DNA of 64,000 nucleotides from Solibacter sp039934035. GTDB lineage: Bacteria > Acidobacteriota > Terriglobia > Bryobacterales > Bryobacteraceae. The stretch spans positions 1 through 64,000 of the forward strand of contig JBDTMZ010000025.1 of NCBI GenBank assembly GCA_039934035.1, in the 5' to 3' direction. Below, piece by piece: positions 1 to 9,097 of this stretch. A program made the position numbers and the translations under genes. Below the pieces are notes generated by a model. That model worked only from the letters and a program-made list of their open reading frames with translations, had not been told where the DNA came from and ran no database searches. Position 1 is the stretch's first letter. Each line of letters begins with the position of its first letter.

Positions 1-746
1 TTGCCGAAATATTGCAGGCCGGTTTTGAGCAGCACGCCTGCAAACCAGAAGTAGGAAACGCCTAGCACGGCGAGCCAGAGCGGCTTGTCGGCCAGCAGGT
101 GGCGGGTGCTGCCCGCGATCTCGCCGAACGGGTTCCAGCGGAAGGCGTGGGAGGCGCCGGAGGCCGGGACGCGGGTGATACGCCAACTGGTGGCGAAGCC
201 GATGACGGAAATGGCGAGCGTGGCAGCGCCGATCCGCCACGGCGCGCCGCTCCACAGGGCGAAGAGGATTCCACCACCGGCGATGCCGAGCACGATGGCG
301 ACGAAGGTACTCATTTCCAGCAGGGCGTTGCCGCGGGAAAGGTCGCGGTCGCTCAGCATCTCGGGCACGATGCCGTATTTGGCGGGGCTGAAGATGGCGG
401 CGTGCAGGCCCATCAGGAAGACGACGCCGAGCATGCCCTCCGTCCAGCCGGAGATCAGGGTGGTGAGCCCGAAAAGCATGATGGCGATTTCAAGGCCTTT
501 GACGGCGATCAGGACGCTGCGCTTGCTGACGCGGTCGGCCAGGTAGCCGGCGTAGCCGCTGAAGAGCAGGGAGGGGAGGGTGAAGACGGCGGGCACCAGC
601 GGCACGTAGGCCGGATTGGCGTTGCCGACGTGGAGCGCGACCAGGGTCTGATAGACGCTGTCGTTGAAGGCGCCCAGAAACTGAGTCCAGAGGAACGCCT
701 GGAAGCCGCCGTTTTTGAGGACGCTGCCGAATCCGCTATGTGCCAT
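1..746 (-). CDS. LplT-type MFS transporter, 5' part (runs off left edge)
   Basis: Reading leftwards from the ATG at 746, 248 codons stay open to the window edge, so the 3' part is missing. The start MAHSGFGSVL leads into FLGAFNDSVYQTL, which resembles the FLGAFNDN signature at the start of LplT lysophospholipid transporters. Several hydrophobic segments follow, and a loop LADRVSKRSV between the second and third is the MFS cytoplasmic loop. Known family: LplT flips lysophospholipids inward, and in many bacteria the same domain is fused to PlsC and acyl-ACP synthetase domains in one long Aas-like protein. The truncation prevents deciding between stand-alone LplT and such a fusion. It is divergent from the sigma-54 activator at 901. 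Confidence 0.75.
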   Translation of the reverse strand, partial: MAHSGFGSVLKNGGFQAFLWTQFLGAFNDSVYQTLVALHVGNANPAYVPLVPAVFTLPSLLFSGYAGYLADRVSKRSVLIAVKGLEIAIMLFGLTTLISGWTEGMLGVVFLMGLHAAIFSPAKYGIVPEMLSDRDLSRGNALLEMSTFVAIVLGIAGGGILFALWSGAPWRIGAATLAISVIGFATSWRITRVPASGASHAFRWNPFGEIAGSTRHLLADKPLWLAVLGVSYFWFAGVLLKTGLQYFG

Positions 747-900
747 GCCGTTAGTAAAAGCATCTGGGCGTCCTAAGCGAAGGCTCAGGTTAAGCCAAGC
801 ATTAGTAGGAGTTTACGCGAACGGAGGGCAGGAGTCGATGGGGTTATAGTATACATCCGCTGTACGTCCTATGTACGTGTTTTGTTATATTGAATGGGCA

Positions 901-2433
901 ATGATCATCCCGGAGCAGCGCAAGTTTCTTCAAGCGGTATCCCGGCTGGGGTACGCGAACCCGTTTCTTCCGGAGCGGGTGGAAGTTGAGAGGGAGGCGC
1001 TGGGCGACGAATTCGTGGCAGGCGAGCCGGTGTGGAGCTACCGCGCGGAGCATCCCGAACCGCGCGCCAACGTCTGGCGGATTGTTAGCAGGTTGGAACC
1101 GGTGGTGGCGCGGATGCAGGCCTCGCTGCGCGGCGGCGCTTCGTACCCGCGGCAGGATCTGGAGCTGTACGAAGACGCCGCGATGCACCTGCTGTACCAG
1201 CGGTATTACCGGCAGTTTTTCGAAGCCGGTTTCGGAACGGAGCACGCCAATCCGGCGCGCTGGCGCTTTTACAACGAATTTCTGGCGGATTGGCGGCGCA
1301 GTTTCGCGGTGGACGGGGTGGCGTTTCCCAACGTGGTGGATGCGCGGCACACCTTCGCCTGGTTCCGGCAGATCCAACGCGCGTTCGACATCACGTTCCG
1401 GGACATCATCGGCAGTTCCCTGCCCGCGGCTCGATTGCGCGGGTCGGTGTGGCAATCGATTTTCACCCACGATATGCGGCGCTATCACCGCTCGTTGTAC
1501 GCGCGCATGGGCGAGTTCGCGACCCTGATTACGGGTCCTTCGGGTACGGGCAAGGAACTGGTGGCGCGGGCGATCGCGCAATCCCGCTACGTGCCATTCG
1601 ATGACCGGCGGCTGACGTTTGCGGAGAGCGAGCCGGTGTTTCTGCCCATCAATATTTCCGCGCTTTCGCCGACCTTGGTGGAATCGGAACTGTTCGGGCA
1701 CAAGCGCGGAGCGTTCACGGGCGCGTCGGCGGATCGCACGGGATATCTGGAAGCGTGTCCCGAGCTGGGCTCGGTCTTTCTGGACGAGTTGGGGGATATG
1801 GACCCGTCGATCCAGGTGAAACTGCTGCGCGTGATCGAGACGCGTTCGTTTCATCCGGTGGGCGACACGGCGGCACGGCAATTTCGCGGCAAGCTGATTG
1901 CGGCGACGCATCGCGACCTGGCGCGCGCCATGGCGAAAGGGCAGTTCCGGGAGGATCTGTATTACCGGCTGTGTTCGGACCAGATCACGACGCCTTCCCT
2001 GGCGGAGCAGTTGGCGGCGTCTCCGGGAGTGTTGCGGGAACTGGTGTTCTATATGGCGCGCCGGGTGGCGGGCGCCGACGGCGATACGCTGGCAGGGGAA
2101 GTGCTGCCGTGGATCGCTGAGAACCTGGGCAGCGCGTACGCCTGGCCGGGGAACTATCGCGAACTCGAGCAGTGTGTGAAGAATGTGTTGATCCGGCGCA
2201 ATTACCGTCCCGCTATGGCGGCCAGCGATGACGCGGTGGAGGAATTTGCGCGGCACATGCGCGACGGGCGGCTCACGGCCGAGGAACTGCTTACCGGTTA
2301 CGTGACCATCGTGTACAGCCGCACGGGAAGTTACGAAGAAACGGCCAGGCGGCTGGGTCTGGACCGGCGCACGGTCAAAGCGAAGGTGGACGCTGGATTT
2401 CTTGGGCGGCTGCGGGCGCTTGTCGTACGATAG
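901..2433 (+). CDS. Sigma-54-interacting transcriptional activator with unusual N-terminal domain
   Basis: A 510-residue AAA+ activator. Walker A GPSGTGKE lies at about residues 212-219, the sigma-54 contact loop GAFTGA at 270-275, and Walker B FLDELGD at 293-299. The C-terminal 45 residues look like a Fis-type helix-turn-helix (YEETARRLGLDRRTVKAKV). The first 190 residues are neither a response-receiver nor a GAF/PAS domain that I recognise; they are rich in Arg, Tyr and Phe. The protein should remodel the RNA polymerase-sigma-54 complex at enhancer-dependent promoters; the signal is unknown. An in-frame ATG at 871 would add ten residues (MYVFCYIEWA); 901 was preferred because conserved-looking sequence begins there, but neither start has a clear Shine-Dalgarno. 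Confidence 0.85.
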   Translation: MIIPEQRKFLQAVSRLGYANPFLPERVEVEREALGDEFVAGEPVWSYRAEHPEPRANVWRIVSRLEPVVARMQASLRGGASYPRQDLELYEDAAMHLLYQRYYRQFFEAGFGTEHANPARWRFYNEFLADWRRSFAVDGVAFPNVVDARHTFAWFRQIQRAFDITFRDIIGSSLPAARLRGSVWQSIFTHDMRRYHRSLYARMGEFATLITGPSGTGKELVARAIAQSRYVPFDDRRLTFAESEPVFLPINISALSPTLVESELFGHKRGAFTGASADRTGYLEACPELGSVFLDELGDMDPSIQVKLLRVIETRSFHPVGDTAARQFRGKLIAATHRDLARAMAKGQFREDLYYRLCSDQITTPSLAEQLAASPGVLRELVFYMARRVAGADGDTLAGEVLPWIAENLGSAYAWPGNYRELEQCVKNVLIRRNYRPAMAASDDAVEEFARHMRDGRLTAEELLTGYVTIVYSRTGSYEETARRLGLDRRTVKAKVDAGFLGRLRALVVR

Positions 2434-2443
2434 TTCTTACCTC

Positions 2444-3023
2444 ATGAGGTCTGGCCGCACGACATTCTTTGACCGCATACCCGCGTCCACGGGCTGGCAA
2501 CTGTTCGTGACAGCGGCCATCGCCATCAACCTGCTGGCCTTTCTCCTGGTGAGGCCAACGTGCGCGTGCTGCTGGCGAAGCCTGTGACCGCGCATAGCAT
2601 GTACTGGCATGACGCGCGAAGTGACCAGTATCCACCTGCCGCTGGACGATCGCGAAGCCTTTCTCCGGTCCCTTATCCATGTTGACCGCCGGCCTAGCGA
2701 AGGCGCTGATGCCGGCGGGCTTGCTCGGCCTGTCGAAGGCCGCACCGCTGGAGCTCGGGCCGATTCCGGCGGGGACGCCGGTTGGTCTGCTGGCGAATCT
2801 CAATTTGTTGTCCGATAAGGCCGCGCCGTTATTGCTGCGCATGAGCAAAGAGCTGAAGACGGAAGGCGACTTCGCCAAGTTTGTCGAGCTGCTGTTCGAA
2901 CTCAGCGCGTGTCCCGATTACGTGGTGAATCGCGGCCACTATTTCGGCACGAGGCTGGATGGCGAGAAGGCGCTGAGCGATGCGCAGAAGAAAGATCTGA
3001 TCGAGTTTCTGAAGAGGCTGTAA
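2444..3023 (+). pseudogene. Decayed gene with cytochrome-c-like C-terminal tail
   Basis: Three stretches in different frames look like remains of one longer gene. An ATG at 2444 opens about 36 residues ending in a membrane-anchor-like segment (LFVTAAIAINLLAFLLV). The frame then changes, giving NVRVLLAKPVTA and MYWHDARSDQYP around 2558-2640. The third frame is open from just after 2622 to 3023 and carries a 114-residue tail from the ATG at 2679. Its end, CPDYVVNRGHYFGTRL then LSDAQKKDLIEFLKRL, resembles the last heme-domain residues of large periplasmic c-type cytochromes or di-heme peroxidase-like proteins. No CxxCH is left, so the heme-binding part is deleted. Family assignment is an inference; a stand-alone small protein from 2679 is the alternative. 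It converges on the next gene with no spacer. Confidence 0.5.
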
Positions 3024-4754
3024 TCAGCGGCGCGCTTTGGCGATGGCCTCGCGAATGCGCGCTTCGGGACTGACGGTGGAGCCGACCACGACGTCGGCAA
3101 TCACCCCGTTCTTATCGATGACGATGAGCGTGGGCAAGGCTTCCACCGCGTAACTATCCGGAATGGCGCGTTCCTTTGCCAGGAGCACCGGGAAGGTGTA
3201 TTTCCCTTTGGCGATGCTCTCGAGCACGATTCGTTCCGTTTCCTTCACGTCCACGGCGACAATCGCGACTTCCGTGCCGGCGAACTCCTGGTAGAGCTTT
3301 TCGAACACCGGCATTTCGCGGAGGCAAGGTGCGCACCAGGTGGCCCAGAAATCCAGCACCAGGACTTTCCCTTTGTAATCGGCGAGCGAGGCTTCGCCGC
3401 CGGAGAGACGGGCGAGTTGGAAGGCGGCCGCCCGTTTTCCGATTTGTTGCATCGTGGCCGGGGGTGGGACGTTGTGGAAATGCGGCGCTTTTTCGTTGCG
3501 AATCGCGGCGGCATACGCGTCGAGGTCCCGGGCGCCCATCGTCCAGAAGACGCGGCACAGGTCGATATACTGCAGCACGGTCTCCGGCTCGCCGGCGAGG
3601 AGAAGTTCCTGCGCCAGATTCCAGTCCGGCCCGAAGGAACCGAGGGATGGGGTTGTGGTGGTGTTTCCGGCGGCCAGCAGGCGGCGTTTGGCTTCGTCGA
3701 TATCGCCCTTTTTTACGGCGATACGGCCGAGAACGATGTTGCCGGTGTGCCATGCGCCGCCCCGGTTGCCGTCGTCCGCGCCGAGGTCCAGGGCTAGCTG
3801 CGCCGTCTCCGCGGCGCGGTCCAGATCTCCGGCGGCGAAGCAGGCTTCGGCCAGCGCGGGAAGTACGAAATTGCGCGGAGAAGCATTGCCCGCGGTGGCC
3901 AGCGCCTTTTCGAGCAACGCGACCCTTGCGGCGCCCGCCTTTCGCGAGGAGGAAACCCAATAGACACTGGCGAGTCCGCTACGCCAGTTCTGGTTTCGGG
4001 GGTCGAGTTCGATGGCACGCAGGAAGAGATGTTCGCTTAAGGCGGCTGCCTCGATGGTTTGCTGTTCGTGAGTCCTGGCCAGGACGGGGTCTTTCGGGGC
4101 GGAGAGCGTGGTCGCGGCGGCGCCCAGTAAGGACGCGGACGAGGTGGCGTCTAATTCCTGGCGCGCCTGTGCAGCAACTTCGCTGGTTGCCAACGATTCA
4201 TCGATGGCGTTGGCCATTCCAAATCGGTTCATGCTGGCGACACCAAGGATGGTCAGCGCCAATACCTGGCCTTTCGCCTTGGCAACATTAGCGTCGTCCG
4301 GATAGGCGGCGAAGGCCTCGCTGGCAAGTTCGCGGGCAACGGTCAAGTCCGCGTATAAGAAGAAAATGACCGCGTTGGCAAAGACCTTGGGTGGGGCCGG
4401 CGGATGGGCTGCCAGCACTTTGCGCCAGAGTGCGGCCGCGGCGGCATAGGAGGCGGGGTCGTCCAGGGGCGGGCCCAGCATCCTCAACGAATCCAGCATC
4501 AAGGAGTCCGGCTGGTGCTCGATCATCCAGAGGTAGTGCTTACGGCGCAGAGGCCTGAGTTGTTCCGGCGGAATGGTCTTGTTGGCGGAGTAGAAGAGCA
4601 ATAAGAACTCGTGGCCGAAGCGATTATCCGGATCGGTTTCGAGCTGCGTTTCCATCTTCTGGGCATCTTCGGCGGTGCGGGGAATAGCTATCCTCTGACC
4701 GTACAGAAAGGGAGCAGCGAGGAGTAAGCAGGGCAGAAAGCGGCGCATGGACAT
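3024..4754 (-). CDS. Exported TPR protein with C-terminal TlpA-like thioredoxin domain
   Basis: 576 residues. An N-terminal signal peptide (MSMRRFLPCLLLAAPFLYGQ) sends it to the periplasm. About 400 residues of helical, TPR-like sequence follow (for example the unit around LAEACFAAGDLDRAAETAQLALDL). The last 140 residues are a TlpA/ResA-type thioredoxin fold with the redox pair in FWATWCAPCLREMPVF near residue 470 and a cis-proline segment YAVEALPTLIVIDKNG. Family knowledge: such domains reduce disulfides on exported proteins or apocytochromes. The TPR part probably selects the partner. Its end meets the decayed cytochrome-like locus at 3023, a suggestive but unproven link. Confidence 0.85.
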   Translation of the reverse strand: MSMRRFLPCLLLAAPFLYGQRIAIPRTAEDAQKMETQLETDPDNRFGHEFLLLFYSANKTIPPEQLRPLRRKHYLWMIEHQPDSLMLDSLRMLGPPLDDPASYAAAAALWRKVLAAHPPAPPKVFANAVIFFLYADLTVARELASEAFAAYPDDANVAKAKGQVLALTILGVASMNRFGMANAIDESLATSEVAAQARQELDATSSASLLGAAATTLSAPKDPVLARTHEQQTIEAAALSEHLFLRAIELDPRNQNWRSGLASVYWVSSSRKAGAARVALLEKALATAGNASPRNFVLPALAEACFAAGDLDRAAETAQLALDLGADDGNRGGAWHTGNIVLGRIAVKKGDIDEAKRRLLAAGNTTTTPSLGSFGPDWNLAQELLLAGEPETVLQYIDLCRVFWTMGARDLDAYAAAIRNEKAPHFHNVPPPATMQQIGKRAAAFQLARLSGGEASLADYKGKVLVLDFWATWCAPCLREMPVFEKLYQEFAGTEVAIVAVDVKETERIVLESIAKGKYTFPVLLAKERAIPDSYAVEALPTLIVIDKNGVIADVVVGSTVSPEARIREAIAKARR

Positions 4755-4841
4755 ATACGCTCCACCCGGATGGTTACATACAGGCAGAATGAATGCAATG
4801 CAGAGCGTTTGGCCTAATGGCGGGGATAGCGGGCTGGCCGC

Positions 4842-5222
4842 TTATCCTACGTAAGCGACAGCTTCGATTTCCACGTGAACGCCGGGCACGGCGAAGCCGG
4901 TGACTACGGTGGCGCGCGCGGGTTTGGACTCGCCAAAGAACTCCGCGTACACGGCGTTCATAGCCGCGAAATCTTCCGCCCTGCCGAGGAAGACGCCGCA
5001 TTTCACAACTTGCGACATCGTGGCGCCGCAGCCTTCGAGCAGCGTCTTCATGTTATTCAATACCTGACGGGTTTCGGCGGCGATGTCGCCGGTGATGAGT
5101 TGCTGCGTGGCCGGGTCCACCGGCACCTGTCCGGAAACGAAGATGAAATCGCCGGCGCGGACGGCCGGTGAATAGGGGCCGCGGGGGGCGGCGATACCGG
5201 GAGGCGAAATGCGCTCGATCAT
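4842..5222 (-). CDS. RidA family enamine/imine deaminase
   Basis: 126 residues, normal for the Rid/YER057c/UK114 family. The catalytic arginine is in PARATV (R103) and the conserved glutamate is E120 in VEIEAVAYV near the end. The start region ISPPGIAAPRGPYSPAVRAGD is the usual RidA N-terminus. RidA hydrolyses 2-aminoacrylate and related reactive enamines released by PLP enzymes such as threonine dehydratase. It lies 3 nt downstream of the thioredoxin reductase gene on the same strand, so the two are likely co-transcribed. Confidence 0.9.
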   Translation of the reverse strand: MIERISPPGIAAPRGPYSPAVRAGDFIFVSGQVPVDPATQQLITGDIAAETRQVLNNMKTLLEGCGATMSQVVKCGVFLGRAEDFAAMNAVYAEFFGESKPARATVVTGFAVPGVHVEIEAVAYVG

Positions 5223-5225
5223 GAC

Positions 5226-6149
5226 TTAGTGTCCTTCCGCTTCCAGGAAGCGCTCGACCTCGATGGCGGCTTTGCAACCGGCGCCCGAGGCGGTAATCGC
5301 CTGGCGGTAGATGCGATCTTCGACGTCGCCCGCATGGAACACGCCCGCGATGTTGGTGCGCGCGCCGCCCTTGGACAGGATGTAGCCATCGGGATCGGTT
5401 TCGATCTGGCCCTTGAAGACTTTGGTGTTGGGGATATGTCCGATGGCGAGGAAGAAGCCATCCACTTCCTGATCCCAAACGCGATTTTCCTTGGTGTCGC
5501 GCAGGCGGACGCCGGTCACCACTTTCTTGCTGGCGTCGTACACTTCTTCCACCAGGGTGTTGGTGAGGAATTTGATTTTCGGGTTGTGGCGGGCGCGGTC
5601 CAGCATGATTTTGGAGGCGCGGAACTCTTCGCGGCGATGCACCAGAGTGACCTCGCTGCCGAAGCGGGAGAGGAAGTTGGCCTCTTCCATGGCGGAATCG
5701 CCGCCGCCGATCACCATAATTTTCCGGCCGCGGTAGAAGAAGCCGTCGCAAGTGGCGCAACTGCTAACGCCGTGGCCGATCAGCTTATGTTCGCTCTCCA
5801 GGCCCAACCAGCGGGCGCTGGCGCCGCTGGCGATGATCAGGGTACGGGTCTCGATCCAATCGCCTTCCACATTGAGGCGGAAAGGACGCTGGGAAAGATC
5901 GGTATCGATGACGGAGCCGTGCATGAACTCGGCGCCGAATTTCTGCGCCTGCAGTTTCATGTTCTCCACCAGCGTGGGGCCGTTGATGCCTTCAGGAAAG
6001 CCGGGAAAATTTTCCACTTCGGTGGTCAACGAAAGCTGCCCGCCGGCTTCGTGGCCGGAGATGACGAGAGGCTTCAGATTGGCGCGCGCGGTGTAAATGG
6101 CCGCAGTATTCCCGGCGCAGCCCGAACCAATAATCACTACGTTTCGCAT
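5226..6149 (-). CDS. trxB: Thioredoxin reductase
   Basis: 307 residues, typical of low-molecular-weight thioredoxin reductases. FAD-binding GSGCAG is at residues 8-13 (usually GSGPAG), the redox-active CATC at 131-134, and the NADPH-binding GGGDSA at 148-153. A second FAD motif near the end (GVFHAGDVEDRIYRQAITA) is present. The enzyme passes electrons from NADPH to thioredoxin in the cytoplasm. It is the first gene of a pair with the RidA gene. Its ATG at 6149 faces the divergent PD40 gene at 6266. Confidence 0.95.
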   Translation of the reverse strand: MRNVVIIGSGCAGNTAAIYTARANLKPLVISGHEAGGQLSLTTEVENFPGFPEGINGPTLVENMKLQAQKFGAEFMHGSVIDTDLSQRPFRLNVEGDWIETRTLIIASGASARWLGLESEHKLIGHGVSSCATCDGFFYRGRKIMVIGGGDSAMEEANFLSRFGSEVTLVHRREEFRASKIMLDRARHNPKIKFLTNTLVEEVYDASKKVVTGVRLRDTKENRVWDQEVDGFFLAIGHIPNTKVFKGQIETDPDGYILSKGGARTNIAGVFHAGDVEDRIYRQAITASGAGCKAAIEVERFLEAEGH

Positions 6150-6265
6150 TGGTAGATTTTCAGGTTAGCACGAGCGGCGACAGCCACCCGGCGACACAAT
6201 GACGCCAAATGGCGAGGGTTGAAGCCGCCGGTTCACGCGACACAGTATACTGGCTGATTAACACC

Positions 6266-7270
6266 ATGAAAACGATTACACTGGCCGCGCTGGTAACGGT
6301 TGCTGTGGCAGCGGGCCAATCCTCGCACCTGGCGGGAATAGCGCAACTGACTCACGGGGGGCAGAATGCGGAGGCCTACTGGTCGCCCGACGGCCGGCGG
6401 TTGATTTTTCAAACCACCAGGCCCCCTTACGAATGCGACCAGATCTTCATCATGAACGCCGATGGCAGCGATCAGCATCTGGTCTCCACGGGCAAGGGCC
6501 GCACCACCTGCGGCTACTTTCTGCCCGACAACACGCACATCGTCTATGGCTCCACGCACCTCGCCGGCGATGCATGCCCCACGCCGCCAGATCGCAGCAA
6601 GGGCTATGTATGGGGCGTGTTTTCCACTTACGACATCTTCGAAGCAACCGATCAGGGGAAGATCGTCAGGCGGTTGACGGACGCGCCGGGATACGACGCC
6701 GAGGCCACCGTCAATTACCACACTGGCAATATCGTCTATACGTCAATGGCGTCGGGCGATCTGGATCTTTGGACCATGAAGGCCGACGGCAGCGGCAAGA
6801 AACAGTTGACGAAGACGCTGGGTTACGATGGCGGCGCCGTGTATTCACGCGACGGCAAGCAGGTGGTGTGGCGGTCCGGGTACCCGAAGGATGCGCAGCA
6901 GACCGCGAAATACAAGGAACTGCTGGCCGAGAACCTGACCGCGCCCATGAAGATGGAACTGATGGTGGGCAATGCGGATGGCAGCAACGCGCATGCCATC
7001 ACGAACTTCGGCTGCGCCAGTTTTGCGCCCACGTTCACGCCGGACGGCAAGAAGATTCTGTTCGCGTCCAACAAGCAGGAATGCGATAGCCGCAAGTTCG
7101 AACTGTTCATGGTCAACGTGGACGGCTCGGGCCTGGAGCAGGTGACGAATTTCGGCGGCTTCACGTCGTTCCCCGAGTTTTCACCGGACGGCAAGACGCT
7201 GGTGTTCTGCTCGGACAAGGACGCCAAAGAGCGCTACGAGTTCAATATTTTCACGGCGAAATGGAAATAG
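6266..7270 (+). CDS. Exported PD40/TolB-like beta-propeller protein
   Basis: 334 residues from the ATG at 6266, chosen because it gives a signal peptide (MKTITLAALVTVAVAAGQ); an in-frame upstream start at 6209 would hide it. The mature part is built from PD40 (TolB-type) blades with repeats such as AYWSPDGRRLIFQTTR, IFIMNADGSDQ, FSPDGKTLVFCSDK and ELFMVNVDGSG. These six- or seven-bladed propellers usually mediate protein contacts in the periplasm, as TolB does, or are secreted. There is no partner peptidase domain and no Pal/Tol context, so the function is unknown beyond the fold. Confidence 0.85.
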   Translation: MKTITLAALVTVAVAAGQSSHLAGIAQLTHGGQNAEAYWSPDGRRLIFQTTRPPYECDQIFIMNADGSDQHLVSTGKGRTTCGYFLPDNTHIVYGSTHLAGDACPTPPDRSKGYVWGVFSTYDIFEATDQGKIVRRLTDAPGYDAEATVNYHTGNIVYTSMASGDLDLWTMKADGSGKKQLTKTLGYDGGAVYSRDGKQVVWRSGYPKDAQQTAKYKELLAENLTAPMKMELMVGNADGSNAHAITNFGCASFAPTFTPDGKKILFASNKQECDSRKFELFMVNVDGSGLEQVTNFGGFTSFPEFSPDGKTLVFCSDKDAKERYEFNIFTAKWK

Positions 7271-7274
7271 GCGC

Positions 7275-7299
7275 GGCTCACGGTTTTGCCGTGTGAGCC
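7275..7299 (+). terminator. Possible hairpin after the PD40 gene
   Basis: An imperfect inverted repeat, GGCTC-ACGG with a TTTT-containing loop and CCGT-GTGAGCC, begins 4 nt past the stop codon at 7270. No U-tract follows, so it is a candidate mRNA 3' end structure and not a canonical intrinsic terminator. Confidence 0.4.
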
Positions 7300-7461
7300 A
7301 GCCACCGAACCACGAAATCGGTTTGTGGAGCGCGCCGGCGAAGCGCAGGGCAGCGGGATCCGCGTTCTTCGCCGGAAGCTGCGGCTTCGCCGCCGCGGGC
7401 CTGCGAAAGGCGGCCATCCCTTCCACCGTTTAGGTATGCTAAACCTTACGGAGCCAATCGT

Positions 7462-7911
7462 ATGACCATCGCGGACCTCGCGCAGATCGCAGGACGCACC
7501 TATCCAGCGCGCCGGCGCACGCAAAACCTGGTGGGCGGAGCCAGTCCCATACAAGCCACACACTTCGCTCTCGGCAACGTCACGCTTGAGCCGAATGGCG
7601 GGCAGGTGCCCTGGCACAATCAGGAGCAGGAAGAGGTGTACTTCATCGTTGAGGGCACGGGCGAAATGTGTCTCGGCGAAGAGCGCACGGTGATGCACGC
7701 GGGTCAGGCGGTATATATCCCGCCGACGGTCTTCCACCAGTTGACGAATATAGGCGACACGCCGCTGCGCATGCTGTACTGCTACGGTCCGGCGGGCGAT
7801 GTCGCGCACTGGCGGCAGGAACTGGCCGGCACGCTACCGAAGGCGGGGGTGGACGTTCCGGCGCTGCCGGAGGGCGCGCGTCCGCAATGCACCGAGAAGC
7901 CGCAAGACTGA
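7462..7911 (+). CDS. Small cupin-domain protein
   Basis: 149 residues forming a single cupin barrel. Metal ligands visible are H52 and the acidic cluster in PWHNQEQEEVYFIVEG, and H92 in PPTVFHQL. This matches the cupin_2 family, which includes isomerases, dioxygenases and sugar-binding proteins; the sequence does not tell which. It lies 7 nt upstream of the Gfo/Idh oxidoreductase on the same strand, a combination common in sugar or polyol catabolic operons, so a role in handling the same substrate is plausible. Confidence 0.85.
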   Translation: MTIADLAQIAGRTYPARRRTQNLVGGASPIQATHFALGNVTLEPNGGQVPWHNQEQEEVYFIVEGTGEMCLGEERTVMHAGQAVYIPPTVFHQLTNIGDTPLRMLYCYGPAGDVAHWRQELAGTLPKAGVDVPALPEGARPQCTEKPQD

Positions 7912-7918
7912 GATTCCC

Positions 7919-9085
7919 ATGGCCGACAAAATCACTCACCCGGTAGGCATCATCATGAACGGCGTCACCGGACGCATGGGGCTGAACCAGCACCTGAAGC
8001 GATCGATCTACGCCATCATGCAGCAGGGCGGCGTCAAGCTGAACGCCGGCGAAACCGTCATGCCCAAACCGGTCCTGGTGGGGCGCAATGCGGCTAAGTT
8101 GGAAACCATCAGCGCGGAATGCGGCGGGCTCCGCTGGAGCACCAATCTCGATCAGGAGCTGGCCAATCCGGAAAACAACATTTACTTCGATTCGCAGACC
8201 ACAGACCGACGGGCCAACGATGTGAAAAAGGCGATTGCCGCGGGCAAGAACATCTATTGTGAGAAGCCCGTGTCGAACAGTCTGGACGTTGCCCTGGAAC
8301 TATTGGCACTGGCCGAAAAGGCGGGCGTCAAGCACGGCGTGGTGCAGGACAAGCTCTGGCTGCCGGGAATGATGAAGCTGAAGACGCTGATGGATCTCGG
8401 CTTTTTCGGCCGCATCTTTAGCGTGCGCGGCGAGTTCGGCTATTGGGTCTTCGAGGGCGATACGGTGCCTATCCAGCGGCCCTCGTGGAACTACCGCAAG
8501 GAAGAAGGCGGCGGCATCATCATCGATATGCTCTGCCACTGGCGCTATGTGCTGGACAATCTGTTCGGGCCGGTGAAGGCGGTGTCGTGCCTCGGCGCCA
8601 CCCACATTCCCACGCGCTGGGACGAAGGCGGCAAGCCCTACGACTGCACGGCCGACGATTCCGCCTACGCCACCTTCGAGATCGAGGGCAAAGACGGTGG
8701 CATCGTGGCGCACTTCAATTCGTCGTGGGCGGTGCGCGTGCGGCGCGACGATCTGTTGACCATTCAGGTGGACGGCACCAAAGGCTCGGCGATGGCCGGA
8801 CTTCGTCACTGCTGGACGCAGCACTACGGCAGTACGCCGCGTCCGGTGTGGAACCCGGATGTGGAGAGTCCGCTGAATTATTTCGACGGCTGGCAGAAGG
8901 TGCCGGAACAGGACACGTTCGATAACGCATTCAAGCGGCAGTGGGAGCTCTACCTGCGGCACGTAGTGAAAGACGAACCTTTCCGCTGGGGCCTGTTGGA
9001 AGGCGCCAAGGGCGTGCAATTGGCCGAAAGAGGCATCGAATCCTGGCGGAAGCGCGCCTGGGTGCAGATTCCGGAATTGCGGTAA
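7919..9085 (+). CDS. Gfo/Idh/MocA family NAD(P)-dependent oxidoreductase
   Basis: 388 residues from the ATG at 7919; this start is preferred over upstream in-frame codons because these overlap the cupin gene. The N-terminal Rossmann fold has NGVTGRMG at 14-21, and the family signature EKP is at 115-117 (NIYCEKPVSNS). The C-terminal alpha/beta domain carries GGGIIIDMLCHWRYVLDNL, whose Asp and His fit the catalytic D-x3-H pattern. Members oxidise or reduce sugars, inositols or related polyols with NAD(P). The substrate is unknown. It is co-directional with the preceding cupin. Confidence 0.9.
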   Translation: MADKITHPVGIIMNGVTGRMGLNQHLKRSIYAIMQQGGVKLNAGETVMPKPVLVGRNAAKLETISAECGGLRWSTNLDQELANPENNIYFDSQTTDRRANDVKKAIAAGKNIYCEKPVSNSLDVALELLALAEKAGVKHGVVQDKLWLPGMMKLKTLMDLGFFGRIFSVRGEFGYWVFEGDTVPIQRPSWNYRKEEGGGIIIDMLCHWRYVLDNLFGPVKAVSCLGATHIPTRWDEGGKPYDCTADDSAYATFEIEGKDGGIVAHFNSSWAVRVRRDDLLTIQVDGTKGSAMAGLRHCWTQHYGSTPRPVWNPDVESPLNYFDGWQKVPEQDTFDNAFKRQWELYLRHVVKDEPFRWGLLEGAKGVQLAERGIESWRKRAWVQIPELR

Positions 9086-9097
9086 CCGGTTGGCGCG

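Noticed and set aside
851..880. Operator palindrome (TACA/TGTA, GTAC copies) before the activator at 901
   Set aside because: Arms are only four bases and spacing is irregular; probably chance.
871..2256. Minus-strand ORF of about 470 codons opposite the sigma-54 activator
   Set aside because: It is the mirror of a gene with complete AAA+ motifs; its translation is Arg/His/Pro-rich without a fold.
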